Of a stretch of DNA of 64,000 bases, positions 10,757-21,240 are shown in pieces. Position numbers and translations under genes: made by a program. Origin of the DNA: Macrosoma leucophasiata (taxonomy: Eukaryota; Arthropoda; Insecta; Lepidoptera; Hedylidae); the NCBI GenBank assembly GCA_036365455.1, contig JAWQUS010000011.1, positions 6,530,001 to 6,594,000 on the forward strand. Direction: 5' to 3'. The notes under the pieces were generated by a model, which did no database searches, was not told the DNA's origin, and saw nothing but the letters and a program-made list of their open reading frames with translations. The first letter of the stretch is position 1. Every line of letters begins with the position of its first letter.

Positions 10757-10800
10757 ATGTTTCTTCACGCCAGGTAACTAACGGGGTAGGCAGAGAGTGA
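10757..10800 (-). mobile_element. CFDP2/RTE-like LINE, extreme 3' tail
   Basis: On the minus strand it reads tctctgcctaccccgttag followed by cctggcgtgaagaaaca, matching the 3' ends at 13.4 and 47.3 kb. Only the last about 40 bases are present, between two perfect hairpins. Confidence 0.65.
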
Positions 10801-10830
10801 ATGGCTTCTTTCTAGAAATAGAAAGAATAA

Positions 10831-10881
10831 AAGTCGCTAGTTTGACCTATTAAAAACTTTTATATGTCAAACTAGCGACTT
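10831..10881. repeat. Perfect 16-bp-arm hairpin
   Basis: Arms aagtcgctagtttgac and gtcaaactagcgactt round a 19-base loop. Confidence 0.85.
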
Positions 10882-11239
10882 CCAATCATACTAATAAATG
10901 TACTAACTTAGAACTTATTTCATTTTTCTATTTTTTCAAATGTATTCTTTGATATTTTACAATTTCAGATAGAGACAAACCCGACAAATCTAAAATAATG
11001 AATATTATACGGATTTTCCGTGCTTGAGTTAAAAATGGTGTAACTGAAACAATTTTGCGTTTTTTTATAATTATAAATGATAATACAAAAGAATCTAAGT
11101 AATACTATATTTTTTACAAAATAAAAGTATTAAAGCGTCTCTGCTATATATAGGTCGAACATTCTGAGCTCCATAGGTTTGTACGTATATTTTAACGTAT
11201 TTACTTTATTATGTTTCTTTTTTTTTTCTTTATTTGATG
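10882..11239. other. AT-rich, nothing assignable
   Basis: No match to other repeats seen. Confidence 0.45.
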
Positions 11240-11477
11240 TTAAGTGATGACTGAAGCCTATAGACACTCACACGAAGACCACGGTCAAAATGCAGATGCG
11301 TTACCAATCCTGAGGCCTAAGGTGTTATGTTTCTGTGCCGGAAATTACAGAGCCGTACATTACCACCTAACCGGAACACGATGGTGCTGAACACTACCAT
11401 TTAGCGGCAAGTAAATTAGGTAATGCGGTGGTGCCTACGCCCGCGAGCTCCGTGACTGAAGCTCTACCACCACTAAA
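11240..11477 (-). mobile_element. SINE-B, missing its last 40 bases
   Basis: Minus-strand element from the head (tggtggtagagcttcagtca) to atcacttaacatcaaat. The normal cttgtttgccacttccattacat end is replaced directly by a mixed T-run at 11218-11240. Confidence 0.85.
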
Positions 11478-11762
11478 AAATGTATGAATCAAGAGCTTTA
11501 AATTTCGACAATTTGCCTTCATTTTCCGCGTTTTGTAACATTTCTCAAATATAGCAGTCAAAAGTAGCGTACGATATGAATAATGTAATAAAGAGCATTG
11601 CTCAAAACTCATGCATATATAACATTCCGGAAAATATTTCATATTTAAGAATAAACCAAGTCACTTCAAACTCCCTCGCTTCGCTATTTGAATTGCAAAA
11701 GAGACAGGGGTTTATGAAGATGAACTTGAGGTAGGTATTTATATGCTACGTTCATTAAGAAA
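11478..11762. other. Nothing assignable
   Basis: Anonymous AT-rich spacer between SINE-B and SINE-A. Confidence 0.4.
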
Positions 11763-11771
11763 TACAATACC

Positions 11772-12065
11772 TTAACTGCCTCAGTAGCCTAGTGGTAGCA
11801 GGCCACTACTACGCTGGAGGTCCTGGGTTCGATTCCTGGGTCGAGGGCTATCAGAGATAACGGTTTTAAATCCTTTATCTCTGGTTCTATTGGGATTTTT
11901 CCATTTTCTGGAAGTTTCCCAGTACCTCGGAGTTTGGTAATGTGCCTGGAGATGGCAACAGGCTCGCCACCTGTTACATGGGCCAAAAACGTAACCGGCG
12001 AATCGTGGGTGTTTGCATGTATGCTTGAATGTATGCATACCTCTGCCTACCCCTTCGGGGTTACG
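11772..12065 (+). mobile_element. SINE-A with 9-bp target duplication
   Basis: Complete head: cagtagcctagtggtagcag (A box) and ggttcgattcc (B box). The tail tctgcctaccccttcgggg is followed directly by ttacgt; the usual attacaggcgtgaag is deleted. The direct repeat tacaatacc flanks it at 11763-11771 and 12066-12074, supporting LINE-mediated retroposition. Confidence 0.9.
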
Positions 12066-12283
12066 TACAATACCATAGAATGGCTTTGAAATGAAGCTAG
12101 ATTTTGTTCGACGCTAGATATAAAAATTATTTTACAATGTGTTGGTGATGATTTTGTTTGCGTTACCGAACCTCTCAGTTTTTAAGAACTTTCTGTGTTT
12201 CTTTAGCCGAAAACTTTAAGCACACAGTAGGTACTCCAGGGTCTTAGCCGATTTGGTGTTAAGTCAGTCTTGGTATGCCTCGA

Positions 12284-12435
12284 TTTGTGTTATGTTCAAC
12301 TGGTAATGTATATCCGTAATTGCCGACACAGAGGTATAATAGCAAAGTTGTCAGGTGTGGCACGTCGTGGCAACGCATCTCCATTGAAATCTCTGATGTT
12401 ATGTTGAAGTTTATAAACTGCAGTGTCCATTAAAA
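12284..12435 (+). mobile_element. SINE-B, old partial copy
   Basis: Islands tggtaatgtatatccgtaat, cgacacagaggtataa, tggcaacgcatctccatt and a degenerate 3' half. The head is missing. Confidence 0.5.
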
Positions 12436-12677
12436 GGCGTAATGCTACGTGACGTCAAAGCAGCAATGTAAATACATCATGGTGCCTATCAAATTGTTCC
12501 CAACTAAGATAAATAATATCCGCTGATATCAGTGTTTATGCCATTATCAAATTCAAGGAGAGTCACTTCATACCTTCAATGGAAAAGTTCCTATATCACC
12601 TATTTCCGACCCGTGATAGGAAACTGGGCATAGAATTCAGAAGGATGTTATTTAAGGTTGAATTTATTATTTTACTT

Positions 12678-12962
12678 TTTTTATGTATTAAAAGTGGCAC
12701 ACAAACATGCAGTTCACATTGATGTTAAGTGAAGACTGGAACCTATAGACATCCACACAATGACCAGGGGTCAAAATGCAGATGCGTTGCCACTCCTGAG
12801 ACCTGAGGCGTTATGCCTCTGTGCCGGAAATTACAGGGCCGTACATTACCACCTGACCGGAACACGATAGTGCTGAACACTACCATTTAGAGGCAAGTAT
12901 ATTAGGTAATGCGGTGGTGCCCACGCCCGCGAGCTCCGTCACTGGAGCTTTACCACCAGTAC
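12678..12962 (-). mobile_element. SINE-B, full length
   Basis: Minus-strand copy from actggtggtaaagctccagt to cacttttaatacataaaaaa, with all internal landmarks. Confidence 0.9.
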
Positions 12963-13034
12963 TTACCTATTCGTCTCTTTCTTTCCCTCAGTCTGTGATG
13001 ATCCTTAATCGGTCTATCACTATATCAAAGTAAG

Positions 13035-13445
13035 TTGAACGCGGTCGAGATGAGATCTTTGCGCAAGATCTGCGGTGTATCACTCACCGATCGCGTTCGT
13101 AATGAAGATGTAAGAAAGAGACTTTGTGTGAATGATAGTATCGGTGTAAAAATGAAAAAAGGCATGCTCCGATGGTTCGGGCATATAGAAAGAATGTCGA
13201 ATGAGCGAATGACTAAACAGATATACAATGCGAATGTGGATGGTTGCAGAGGTCCAGGAAGACCAAGGCTGACCTACCATGACCAAATAGGTCGAGTTCT
13301 GTCTGATGGTGGGGTCAAAAGTCTTAGGAATCGGCGTGCATGTATGAAGAGAATGATGAAGGTAGACGAGGCACGAGAGGTTTGTCAGAACCGGGATGTC
13401 TGGCGCTCTACACTCTCTGCCTACCCCGTTAGGGACCTGGCGTGA
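13035..13445 (+). pseudogene. CFDP2/RTE-like LINE polymerase carboxy-terminus
   Basis: An open 136-codon frame. Motifs: MRSLRKICGVSLTDRVRNED, MLRWFGHIERMSNERMTKQI, CRGPGRPRLTYHDQIGRVL, RNRRACMKRMMKVDEAREVC and WRSTLSAYPVRDLA then stop. This is the well-known carboxy-terminal tail of insect RTE-type LINE polymerases, often deposited as 'craniofacial development protein 2-like'. The RT and endonuclease are absent, so it is a 5'-truncated copy and not a host gene. The frame is intact and the last 240 bp are nearly identical to 47087-47330, so the family moved recently. The last codons (SAYPVRDLA, stop) correspond to the tail of SINE-A. Confidence 0.85.
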
Positions 13446-13740
13446 AGATACATTTTTTTTTTACTATATCAAAGAGAATCCAGCGATAGATAAATAGTGC
13501 AATGTTGATGAGTGATATCGATCTTCACTTCACCAATATTACTATCTCTTACAACCACTAGCAATTACTTAAGCGCAACGTTTATTATACACGACCAACA
13601 CTGTTGATTTACTGCGATCCACTATAAATTGTCGTTGAAATTTATAACCGCTATTAAAATGCAAACTAGATCAGATGAACTTTCCAACTAACACGTCAGC
13701 AATGCTCATGAAACAGAAATAAATTTAAAAAAAAATAGTG
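13446..13740. other. Nothing assignable
   Basis: Follows the T-rich end of the LINE copy; anonymous. Confidence 0.4.
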
Positions 13741-14445
13741 CTTCATAGGCGTCTTTTAGGTCTGAGGTCCCTTGCTCGAGAAGTAACTGAATAACCTCAG
13801 AAGTCGTTAATAGACTCGACATTCGACATATGGGGTACTACAGAAAATGTTTGTAATAGCTGTAACCTTGAGAGAGGTTCATGGTTCACGAGGCTTGTAG
13901 CGAGGGACGCCGTTTTAAGGGGGGAAACCCATTAAGTCAACTGGAAGTAGTGTGTGAGTGGCGAGTAGTGTGAGACCCATACTCACTAAAACCCCGCGGT
14001 GTTCCAACTTATCCGTCATCAGTGGCGGGGTCAAACTAACGCCTACGTACAGTTGAGCCCTTGGGTTCGAACCAATGCTGGTAGCATGCGTGCAGGTGAC
14101 GCCAGGCAGCTCGAGACCTTTTCATTCGGGCAACAGACATCCCCTAGTCAGACGTCCGGAGGTCCCTGCCCAGAAGTCAGTAATTTTCCGAGGAATGTTA
14201 ATAGGGTCGACGTGTAGGATGCTACAGAATATCCCCCTTATTCATAAACGTATTTTAGCTAAAGTGTTGTTAATCTCTCCTTTGTCTTTCTCTATCTTGC
14301 ACATTTGACAATGCAACTGACAAAGACAAAGCATTCTTTAGCTAAAACGTATCTAATGTGCGTTTATGAATAAGGGGGTATGTTTGTAATAGCTGTCACT
14401 CCGATGCAGCTAAATGGTTTACTTCATAGGGTAAGTGGCGAGCGC
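13741..14445. repeat. Unclassified repeat with internal direct duplication
   Basis: The segments tcgacatatggggtactacag + aaaatgtttgtaatagctgt (13825-13865) and tcgacgtgtaggatgctaca + gtttgtaatagctgt (14207-14396) are diverged direct repeats about 375 bp apart. The second is interrupted by a MITE. The intervening part is GC-richer than its surroundings and gives no protein I recognise. Confidence 0.55.
14233..14378. mobile_element. 146-bp MITE, 3-bp duplication
   Basis: Terminal inverted repeats cccccttattcataaacg and cgtttatgaataaggggg. Flanked by tat at 14230-14232 and 14379-14381. A second 146-bp copy lies at 60140-60285 with tta duplications. The size and 3-bp duplications fit a PIF/Harbinger-derived MITE. 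The uninterrupted version of the surrounding sequence exists at 13842-13865. Confidence 0.88.
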
Positions 14446-14446
14446 G

Positions 14447-14552
14447 ACTCGACAGTGCTGAACACTATCTACCATTAGGCGGCAGATAGATTATGTAATG
14501 CGTTGGTGCCTATACAGTTGAGCTTGGAACTGGAACTCTATCACCGGTAAAA
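14447..14552 (-). mobile_element. SINE-B, head half, diverged
   Basis: Contains ctgaacactatctaccatta, ggtaatgcg-like and ctatcaccggtaaaac. Only the head half of the element is present. Confidence 0.65.
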
Positions 14553-15125
14553 CAAACGCAGTAAGGCAATTACGATGAACGGTTTTATTATAGAAAGTGA
14601 ACTTTCATGGTAGTCTGTTTTGATCATAATTAGGAGAATTACTTTCGTAGTCTCACATTTAGCACTTGTTTTATATTAAACACTGCACACTATTTTGACC
14701 TTTGGATGTTTCAATATTAAGTTCTAAATACTACTGGTAACAGTGAAATTCGTTTATTGCGGCAAAACTTAGATTACCATTTCACATTTATTCGCCATTG
14801 TATCTTGGTACACATTTTACTATTGTTTATATGCAAATTAATCTATTTTATTAAAATTATCATTACTGTGAACTTCGGGATTCAATTTTGGCGTGTAGCG
14901 ATTCTGATAATTAAAATTTCTTTTAAAACTATGTACATAACTCTCATGGTCTCTTTTATTAAAATGCAGACTTCTTTCATTGAGGATATTTAGGTGTTTG
15001 ATTTATATGTAAATCACATTATTTTACAAAGGTAAAATCTTGAATAATGTATTGTTATTGTCGACACCAAAATGTACCAACGCTACATTTAGAATCATAA
15101 AAAACTTTTTGATATTTTTATAATA
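14553..15125. other. AT-rich, nothing assignable
   Basis: A 78-codon hydrophobic ORF (14757-14993) is what AT-rich DNA gives by chance; no gene supported. Confidence 0.5.
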
Positions 15126-15275
15126 TAAAGGTGGCAAACAAGCTTGCAGTTCACATTGATGTTAAGTGATGACTGCACACAAAGGTCAATATTCTGATGC
15201 GTTTCCACCCCTGAGACCTTATATATTATGTCTTTGTGATAGTTATTACGGGGCTATACATTACCACCGATACAT
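15126..15275 (-). mobile_element. SINE-B, tail half, diverged
   Basis: Carries aaaggtggcaaacaagcttg, cagttcacattgatgttaag and accttatatattatgtcttt. It ends near 15275 and is followed by a second partial copy. Confidence 0.7.
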
Positions 15276-15299
15276 TGATAGTAAGTGTAAACTAGTACT

Positions 15300-15530
15300 G
15301 TTGCCTTTAAGCATCTACACCAGAGAACATAAACACTTGAGATTTCAATGTGGATGCGTTGTCTCTCCTGAGATCTAAGTGCCGGATCAGCCTCTGTGCC
15401 GGAAATTACAGGGCCGTACATAACCACCTGACCGGAATACGATAGCGATGAACACTAACATTTAGCGGCAAGTAAATCTACTTAAGGTAGGCTCCTCCGC
15501 ATTACCTCATCAGGTAATGCGGTGGTGAAC
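15300..15530 (-). mobile_element. SINE-B, diverged, foldback at the head
   Basis: Central landmarks are clear (cggaaattacagggccgtac, accacctgaccggaatacga, tttagcggcaagtaa). At the head, ccgcattacctcatcaggtaatgcgg forms a small palindrome in place of the normal head hairpin. Confidence 0.7.
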
Positions 15531-16124
15531 TGTGAAATTTAAATAAGTTTCAATTTGAAAATATTATTTAAGTGTTATAATAATATGGTATACAATACAG
15601 GCCACTTACTGCATAACCTATCGTCTCTGCCCTATTACCAATGCCGTCTCTACCATAAGGGCACTCGGAGCCAGTGCCCAGGGCCCCCATCCTCAGAGGG
15701 CCCCGAAGAACCGACAATTTTTCTCACATAGATATTACGCACGGGTGCATTGTACGGTTGTACCTACCTGCTTTTCTCGGCGCACGAACATCGATCATTT
15801 GATCGATGTGATAATCTAGCTTATGCCCACGGCTTCGCTCGCGTGGAATTTAGTCTGCCACATTAAGTTTCGTGACGGATTATTTTAAATTTAGAGGTAC
15901 CTATTTATTTAGCTACTCGTACATCATGTACCGTAATAATTTTTAAACTATGTATTCTGTCAATTTACTTGTTGTAAAAGACAAAGTTCATCTAAATCCG
16001 TAGAGCAACATCGGAGGGGACTAGCCACATGCAGGCTTTCCCCTCTGTCAAAGTACAAGCCCAAATGGGCCTGTACCTGTCGCCTAGATGTTTAAATGTG
16101 TGCGTGAAATTAAAGTCAAGATGT

Positions 16125-16215
16125 GAGTTTCGTAGTAATTGACGATTTTTTTAGTGTGCGTGTGTGTCGCACGCATTTCCCCCCGCAAACAATGACAGAC
16201 TGTTTTGCCATTGTC
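16125..16215. repeat. 90-bp segment shared with 35988-36075
   Basis: tagtgtgcgtgtgtgtcgca and cgcatttcccc...cgcaaacaatgacagactgttttg are matched at 36010-36070. Family unknown. Confidence 0.65.
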
Positions 16216-16732
16216 TACCCAACACATTATAACGGTTTACATTGGAGAAAACCGATAACCACTTACTGGCAGGTCAAACAGGTAACATTTAGGTGTTCAC
16301 GTTTTCGAGCTCGTTCATTGGACCTCTATCACCATATATCACAATAGCGTTACAACCACCATTTTTATGTTAATAAATAATAAATTGAATTTAAAATGTA
16401 TCAAAACTAGGCCGCTCGCAACCTCGCTGTAGAATACCAACCTTCGCCCATAAGAGGGGAGGAGGGTGGGTGAGGCGGGGAAAACGGGCGGTTTGTAATA
16501 TTCATGCCAAATTTGAAGTAAATCCATGCAGTACTTTTTGAGTTTAGCCCGGACATAATATACAGGCAAACGGACAAAAATAAAAAAAATGTATTTTGGC
16601 TTTCATATCGATTGTAGATCACGTCCCAAAAATTCTTTTTAAAATATTCAATGTTTAGTTGTTTAAGTAACCTTTACATTGGAATGAGATAGATCGAAAT
16701 TACCACATAGCATGATAGGGAAGAGACTCATG

Positions 16733-16737
16733 CGTGT

Positions 16738-16769
<32 letters not shown>
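16733..16769. repeat. (TG)n microsatellite
   Basis: Almost pure TG dinucleotides with one TTTG interruption, inside the hAT-like element. Confidence 0.95.
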
Positions 16770-16770
<1 letters not shown>

Positions 16771-16944
16771 GGTATGTGAATGTGAGTGTATGTATGCATG
16801 AGTGATTGTGTGAAGTGTGTGTGTAAAAAAGCAGATCACAGTGAAAAAAAAAAAATAGTTCGCTTTCTTTACATATCCAAAAGGGCCCCGAATCCTTGTG
16901 TGCCCAAGGGCCCCAGCATAGCTTAAGACGGCCGTGCCTATTAC

Positions 16945-17787
16945 CCAATGGAAATGGTATCTAAGTATTTATATCTGAAGCTAACATTGAACTATTTGCT
17001 CGTAGTCAGCGTGGTGCCCACGCCACGCTGTGTTCATTGGTCAGTAATGATAATTTAGAAAGTGATGTTGAGCCTACAATTACTTAGTCAGATTTCGGTT
17101 CGCACTTCCAGTATTCTTCTAAGGTGGTCCATCTGAGCGCACCTGTACGACACACCTTTAAGGGACCCAGACACCTTCAATGTTGATGAATCAATGAAAC
17201 AGGCTGCTAACAAACAAGTTCATGATAACAAACATTAACTCAAGGAGAGTCACGTCGCGTTTGTTGTTAGAAACGAAGGCAAACTTGAACGAGACGACTG
17301 CTTGTAGAAAGTGTAAATGTGCGGACTTTTTAATCACTGTGTGTCTCAGTGATAATCGTGGCAACTTTATCTTTTAATCGTATTAGCGTTATTTTCCGAT
17401 TTTCCTATGATGATGAAATAGTTTTTTGTTATAAAATATTGTAATATATTCGGATTCTTCTATATATTCATCGCTGTATGCGTTCATATTCGCCGGTTTC
17501 AAATATTCTGGATCCTATCTGTGGCTAACTTTAAAATTTAGTCAACATTGCCCAAACTTGACTAAATTTAAATGCTCAGTGCCCTAACCACTGTTAATGT
17601 TTGAATCTTTAATCTTAAAGCTATTTCATCATTTTCTCCTTTGACTTTCTTTCTACAAACAAACAAACAAACAAATAAATAAAATATCTTTATTGTACGC
17701 AAAAGAAGATACAAATTTATTATGAACTCTGCGTGCTGCGGTAGTCTTCGGTAGTTTGCACAACGTTTAAAGGATGTGAGCTTAATT
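16945..17787. other. Nothing assignable
   Basis: A short (AAAC)n/(AAAT)n run at 17655-17685 and a small hairpin (agcgtgg...ccacgct) near 17009-17030; otherwise anonymous. Confidence 0.45.
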
Positions 17788-17980
17788 GACGACCCGGTTA
17801 GTCCAGCGGTGCGAAACCACCGTTTGATTCGAAGGGTCGCGGGTTCGATCCCCGCACCGGAACAAATATTTGTATGGCCTACAGATATTTGTTTCGGGTC
17901 TGGGTGTTTGTGTATGTGTTGTATGTGTACAACGGCACCCACGACACAGGTTTATACCTACTGTGGGGCTGTGAGTGTAG
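17788..17980 (+). mobile_element. SINE-D (second tRNA-headed family)
   Basis: Head gacccggttagtccagcggt (A-box region) and cgcgggttcgatccccgc (T arm with B box), then caaatatttgtatggcctac, and the tail acggcacccacgacacaggt. The second copy at 49440-49628 is reversed. The fold is partly tRNA-like, but the head is followed by about 120 bp of conserved non-tRNA sequence, which marks it as a SINE. Confidence 0.75.
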
Positions 17981-18696
17981 GCGTATTTTATTTTATTTAT
18001 TTATTTTATTTAATTCATATTTATATCTGTAAGCCTCTTTTGTGTAACAATGGTTACGAACTCTAAAAATAAGTTAGCGATACGCGGCGTATTTTGTTCT
18101 TAGCTGCTTTTATTTTTTAATGTTATGGTATTTTCCTTATTCTTATTCGCGTTGTAGTAGTAACAAAGAACCAGAATGATGTGTGTTTAGCCACTTCAGA
18201 CCATAGGTAAGACTATTGGTGATCTTGTTGCCGTGTAATTTATAAACTAAGTCATTTAATTCTAACGAAATTATAGTTCGGGGAGATCTTCTCTAAAGAT
18301 AAGGTGTAATTTTGATTAGCAATACAAAATTCCATTCACAAAACGGTTCACGCGTCGACGATTTGAAACCATTAACACGTCAGGAGCGCAACTTTCATTT
18401 TTAGAGGCAATAAATTTCAAGTTCAATACAATAATTAATACTTACGTACTAAATCATATTGATTATTTGTACTCGAAACTAGCCATAAAAATTTACGCGG
18501 AATTTTTTAGGTGAAAGTAAATCATTTATCGAATGGCAACTGGTCCCATCTTTGCAATGAAATCGCCATTTTTATGTACATCATGGGTTTATTGATTGTT
18601 CATACACAACTATACGATAAATGGTCGGTTATTCTTTGATCTCTTAGCGTGATCATAACGTGGCAGCTGTTTAGTCACATTATGTCACATATTTTA
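17981..18696. other. Nothing assignable
   Basis: Anonymous AT-rich sequence following the TTTAT-rich tail of SINE-D. Confidence 0.45.
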
Positions 18697-18975
18697 CTGG
18701 TGGTAGAGTTCCAGTGACGAAGCTCGTGGGCGTAGGCACCACCGCATTACCTAATATACTTGCCGCTAAGTGGCAGTGTTCAGCACTATCGTGTTCCGGT
18801 CGGGTGGTAATGTGCGGCCTTGTCATTTCCGACACAGAGGCACACCTTAAGCCTCAGGAGTGGTAACGCATCTGCATTTCGACCTTGGTTTTTGTGGTGT
18901 CGATAGGCTGCAGTCATCACTTAACATCAATGTGAACTGCATGCTTATTTACCACTTCCATTACATAAAAAAAAA
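18697..18975 (+). mobile_element. SINE-B, full length
   Basis: From actggtggtagagttccagt to cacttccattacataaaaaa. Lost 'taacac' inside the ggcacagaggcataacacct motif. Confidence 0.9.
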
Positions 18976-19066
18976 TTGAGTGTATGGGTTGAAAATAGAT
19001 GCGGTAAGTTGTATGAGGAGTGGGAAATAACAAAAAAGCCGTGTTCAAAGGTAGATTATATTTAAA

Positions 19067-19222
19067 AAACGTAACTTCACGCCTGTAATCCCCGAAGGGG
19101 TAGGCAGAGGTAAATGTATGCATTCAAGCATACATGCAAACACCCACGACTCGCCGGTTACGTTTTGGCCATATCTGAACCTTTGGAACCTGTTGCCATC
19201 TCCGGGCACATTACCAAGATTA
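19067..19222 (-). mobile_element. SINE-A, 5'-truncated
   Basis: The tail half only, on the minus strand. It breaks off after tggtaatgtgcccggagatg; the tRNA head is missing. Contains a small internal change (catatctgaacctttggaac) where other copies have ggcccatgtaacaggtgg. Confidence 0.85.
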
Positions 19223-20142
19223 TATATAGTTTAGTATATTTAGTATTCCAAACTATATATTTACGCGAGGTGCCTTCAATGATGGAACTAGACCGCAGTG
19301 GTATAGTGAGATGAGGGCTATGCGACCCTCGCTCATCCTCAAAGGTTTTGCTTTTCTTGTGGACCAATAGTCGACTCTAAGAATACTTACCTTCTGTCAA
19401 TCGAGGCAGAGAAGACTCCGATAAATTCACATTGGTAGCTATAATAAAATGTTAAGCATGGACTTTAAAATAACAAGCGACAAGCGATAAGCGGTCTAGA
19501 TAATTTTTGAGGTATTGTCCACGCTATAAAGCTAACAAATTAAAAATAAAAATATGCGGGGGCTATTCTGCAAACACAAAAACACAAAACTATCAAAGGA
19601 GGAAAATTAAGATCGCGTGCCTGCTTTATCAAATGCCAAATACTATTTGATTACCGTCTCTTTTTAGAGGGCTAATCTCAAGACTTATAATCTACTTGCA
19701 AGTGCCGAGCTGAAATTGCTGTCAACCTAAATTTTAGGAAATGTCTGACGGAGACCCCTGTGGGTCACTACCTCGCCATAGTGTGTTGCTGGGGAGGATA
19801 AAAGATAAGCCATTAGGGCCGTTATCACCTAGCGCACTAGTCAACGGTTGGTAACAGAGCGAGAGCGAGAATCATTCTCATTTCGATTAGTCTTATAGAA
19901 CACGCGTACTTTGCGTGTTCCGATTAGAAAGATTTTTATAAATAAATTATCTATATTTCTGTAGAACAACATAATCGATGGAATTTCACAGTCTATCAGT
20001 AAACATCTAATTAACCTACATACTTAGTATTAATAAACTTTATTGAATATTCATTTATACGATATCGATATAAGATAAATTAAGCACTAGGTGTTTTATT
20101 GAAAAGCATAGTGTGGGGTAGGTATCACCATGCTATCAACAT
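19223..20142. other. Nothing firmly assignable
   Basis: ttagggccgttatcacctag at 19813 looks like the end of a TTA-flanked MITE, but no partner end was found. The hairpin acacgcgtactttgcgtgt lies near 19900. Confidence 0.4.
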
Positions 20143-20427
20143 TTTACTGGTGGTAGAGCTTCAGTGACGGAGCTCGCGGGCGTAGGCACCACCGCATTAC
20201 CTAATATACTTGCCGTTAAATGGTAGTGTTCAGCACTATCGTGTTCCGGTCAGGTGGTAATGTACGGCCCTGTAATTTCCGGCACAGAGGCATAACACCT
20301 TAGGCCTCAGGAGTGGTAACGCATCTGCATTTTGACCTTGGTCTTCATGTGGGTGTCTATAGGCTGTAGTCATCACTTAACATCAATGTGAACTGCATGC
20401 TTGTTTGCCACGCCCATTACATCTTGA
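20143..20427 (+). mobile_element. SINE-B, full length
   Basis: Textbook copy from tttactggtggtagagcttc to cgcccattacatcttgataa; one of the least diverged in the window. Confidence 0.92.
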
Positions 20428-20465
20428 TAAGATAATATCTTACGTATTATAGTAATTGTTTACCT

Positions 20466-20555
20466 AGGGGTAGGCAGGGGTAAACGTATGCATTCAAGCA
20501 TACCTATATAGGTATGCTTGAATATACCTATGTAGGTATACCTATGCTTGAATGA
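20466..20555 (-). repeat. SINE-A tail fragment with palindromic array
   Basis: ggggtaggcaggggtaaacg and tatgcattcaagcatac are SINE-A tail sequence. They run into repeated tacctat/ataggta and gcttgaat units that fold on themselves (cctatataggtatgcttgaa). Confidence 0.6.
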
Positions 20556-20958
20556 TGATACATGGAGAAACGGAACTTTACATTGAGCGTAGTTCGACAC
20601 GCTCTTGCCCGATTTTTATTTTTCTTCTAACGACGAGCAAGTTTCTCCATTTCCTACTTCCGGTACTTCAGGATGCGTCACCGAACCAACATAATCTTCC
20701 AAAATCCGGCCCAAATACAAGCCTAATACATCACACGGTATGCTAATCGTAATGCGACGCGGCTCGAATGTGTAAATACGGATAAATAAATAAAATTGTG
20801 TTGATGTACCGAAATGTGTGTCAGTGTGCTGCACGAACGTATCTTGAGCAGAGTTTTGCCGCCTTTAGAAAACTGTTAGATTCGGATTCCGATTTTATGT
20901 GATGCTTGAAGCAATATCTTTTTAGAGATTCGAATGATAAAAAGGAATCCTTTGTCTC

Positions 20959-21240
20959 CTGCATGCTTGTTTGCAAACAAGCATGCAGTTCACATTGATG
21001 TTAAGTGATGATTGCAGCATAAAGATACCCACATAAATACCAAAATGTGTTGCCACCACGGAATTGGTCCTGAGACCTTAGTCGTTGTGTTGCTGTTATA
21101 CTTATTACAGGGCCATACATTACCATCTAACAGGAACACGATAGTACTGAACACTTCCATTTCGCAGCAGATGATAGATTAGGTAATGCGGTGGTGCCTA
21201 TGCTCTTCAGCTCCTGCATTGGAAAACTACCACCAGTAAA
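20959..21240 (-). mobile_element. SINE-B with palindromic end
   Basis: The 3' end (left side) is not an A tail. It is a perfect 30-bp palindrome at 20959-20988 centred on cttgtttgcaaacaag. The remainder is a moderately diverged minus-strand SINE-B ending at accaccagtaaaa. Confidence 0.8.

Larger units (their letters stand above)
15639..16936. mobile_element. Non-autonomous hAT-like transposon, 1.3 kb
   Basis: Flanked by an exact 8-bp direct repeat cctattac (15631-15638 and 16937-16944), the size made by hAT transposases. Ends are caatgccgtctctaccata at the left and, reversed, cacggccgtcttaagctat at the right. Both continue into GGGCCC-rich subterminal sequence (cccagggcccccat; aagggccccgaatc). 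No transposase ORF remains. The interior holds an RTE tail fragment (about 15817-15862), a segment shared with 35988-36075, another non-LTR-like 3' segment (about 16400-16600) and a TG microsatellite, so it has accumulated passengers. Confidence 0.75.

Noticed and set aside
13035..13445. 136-codon ORF as a host gene ('craniofacial development protein 2-like')
   Set aside because: The protein is the standard carboxy-terminal tail of RTE-type LINE polymerases and its DNA recurs at 47.1 kb, so it is transposon-derived.
17788..17865. Functional tRNA at the SINE-D head
   Set aside because: Good B box, but the conserved sequence continues about 120 bp beyond the tRNA-like part and a reversed copy exists at 49.5 kb.
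19813..19915. TTA-flanked MITE beginning ttagggccgttatcac
   Set aside because: No inverted partner or second TTA border found in the following 2 kb.
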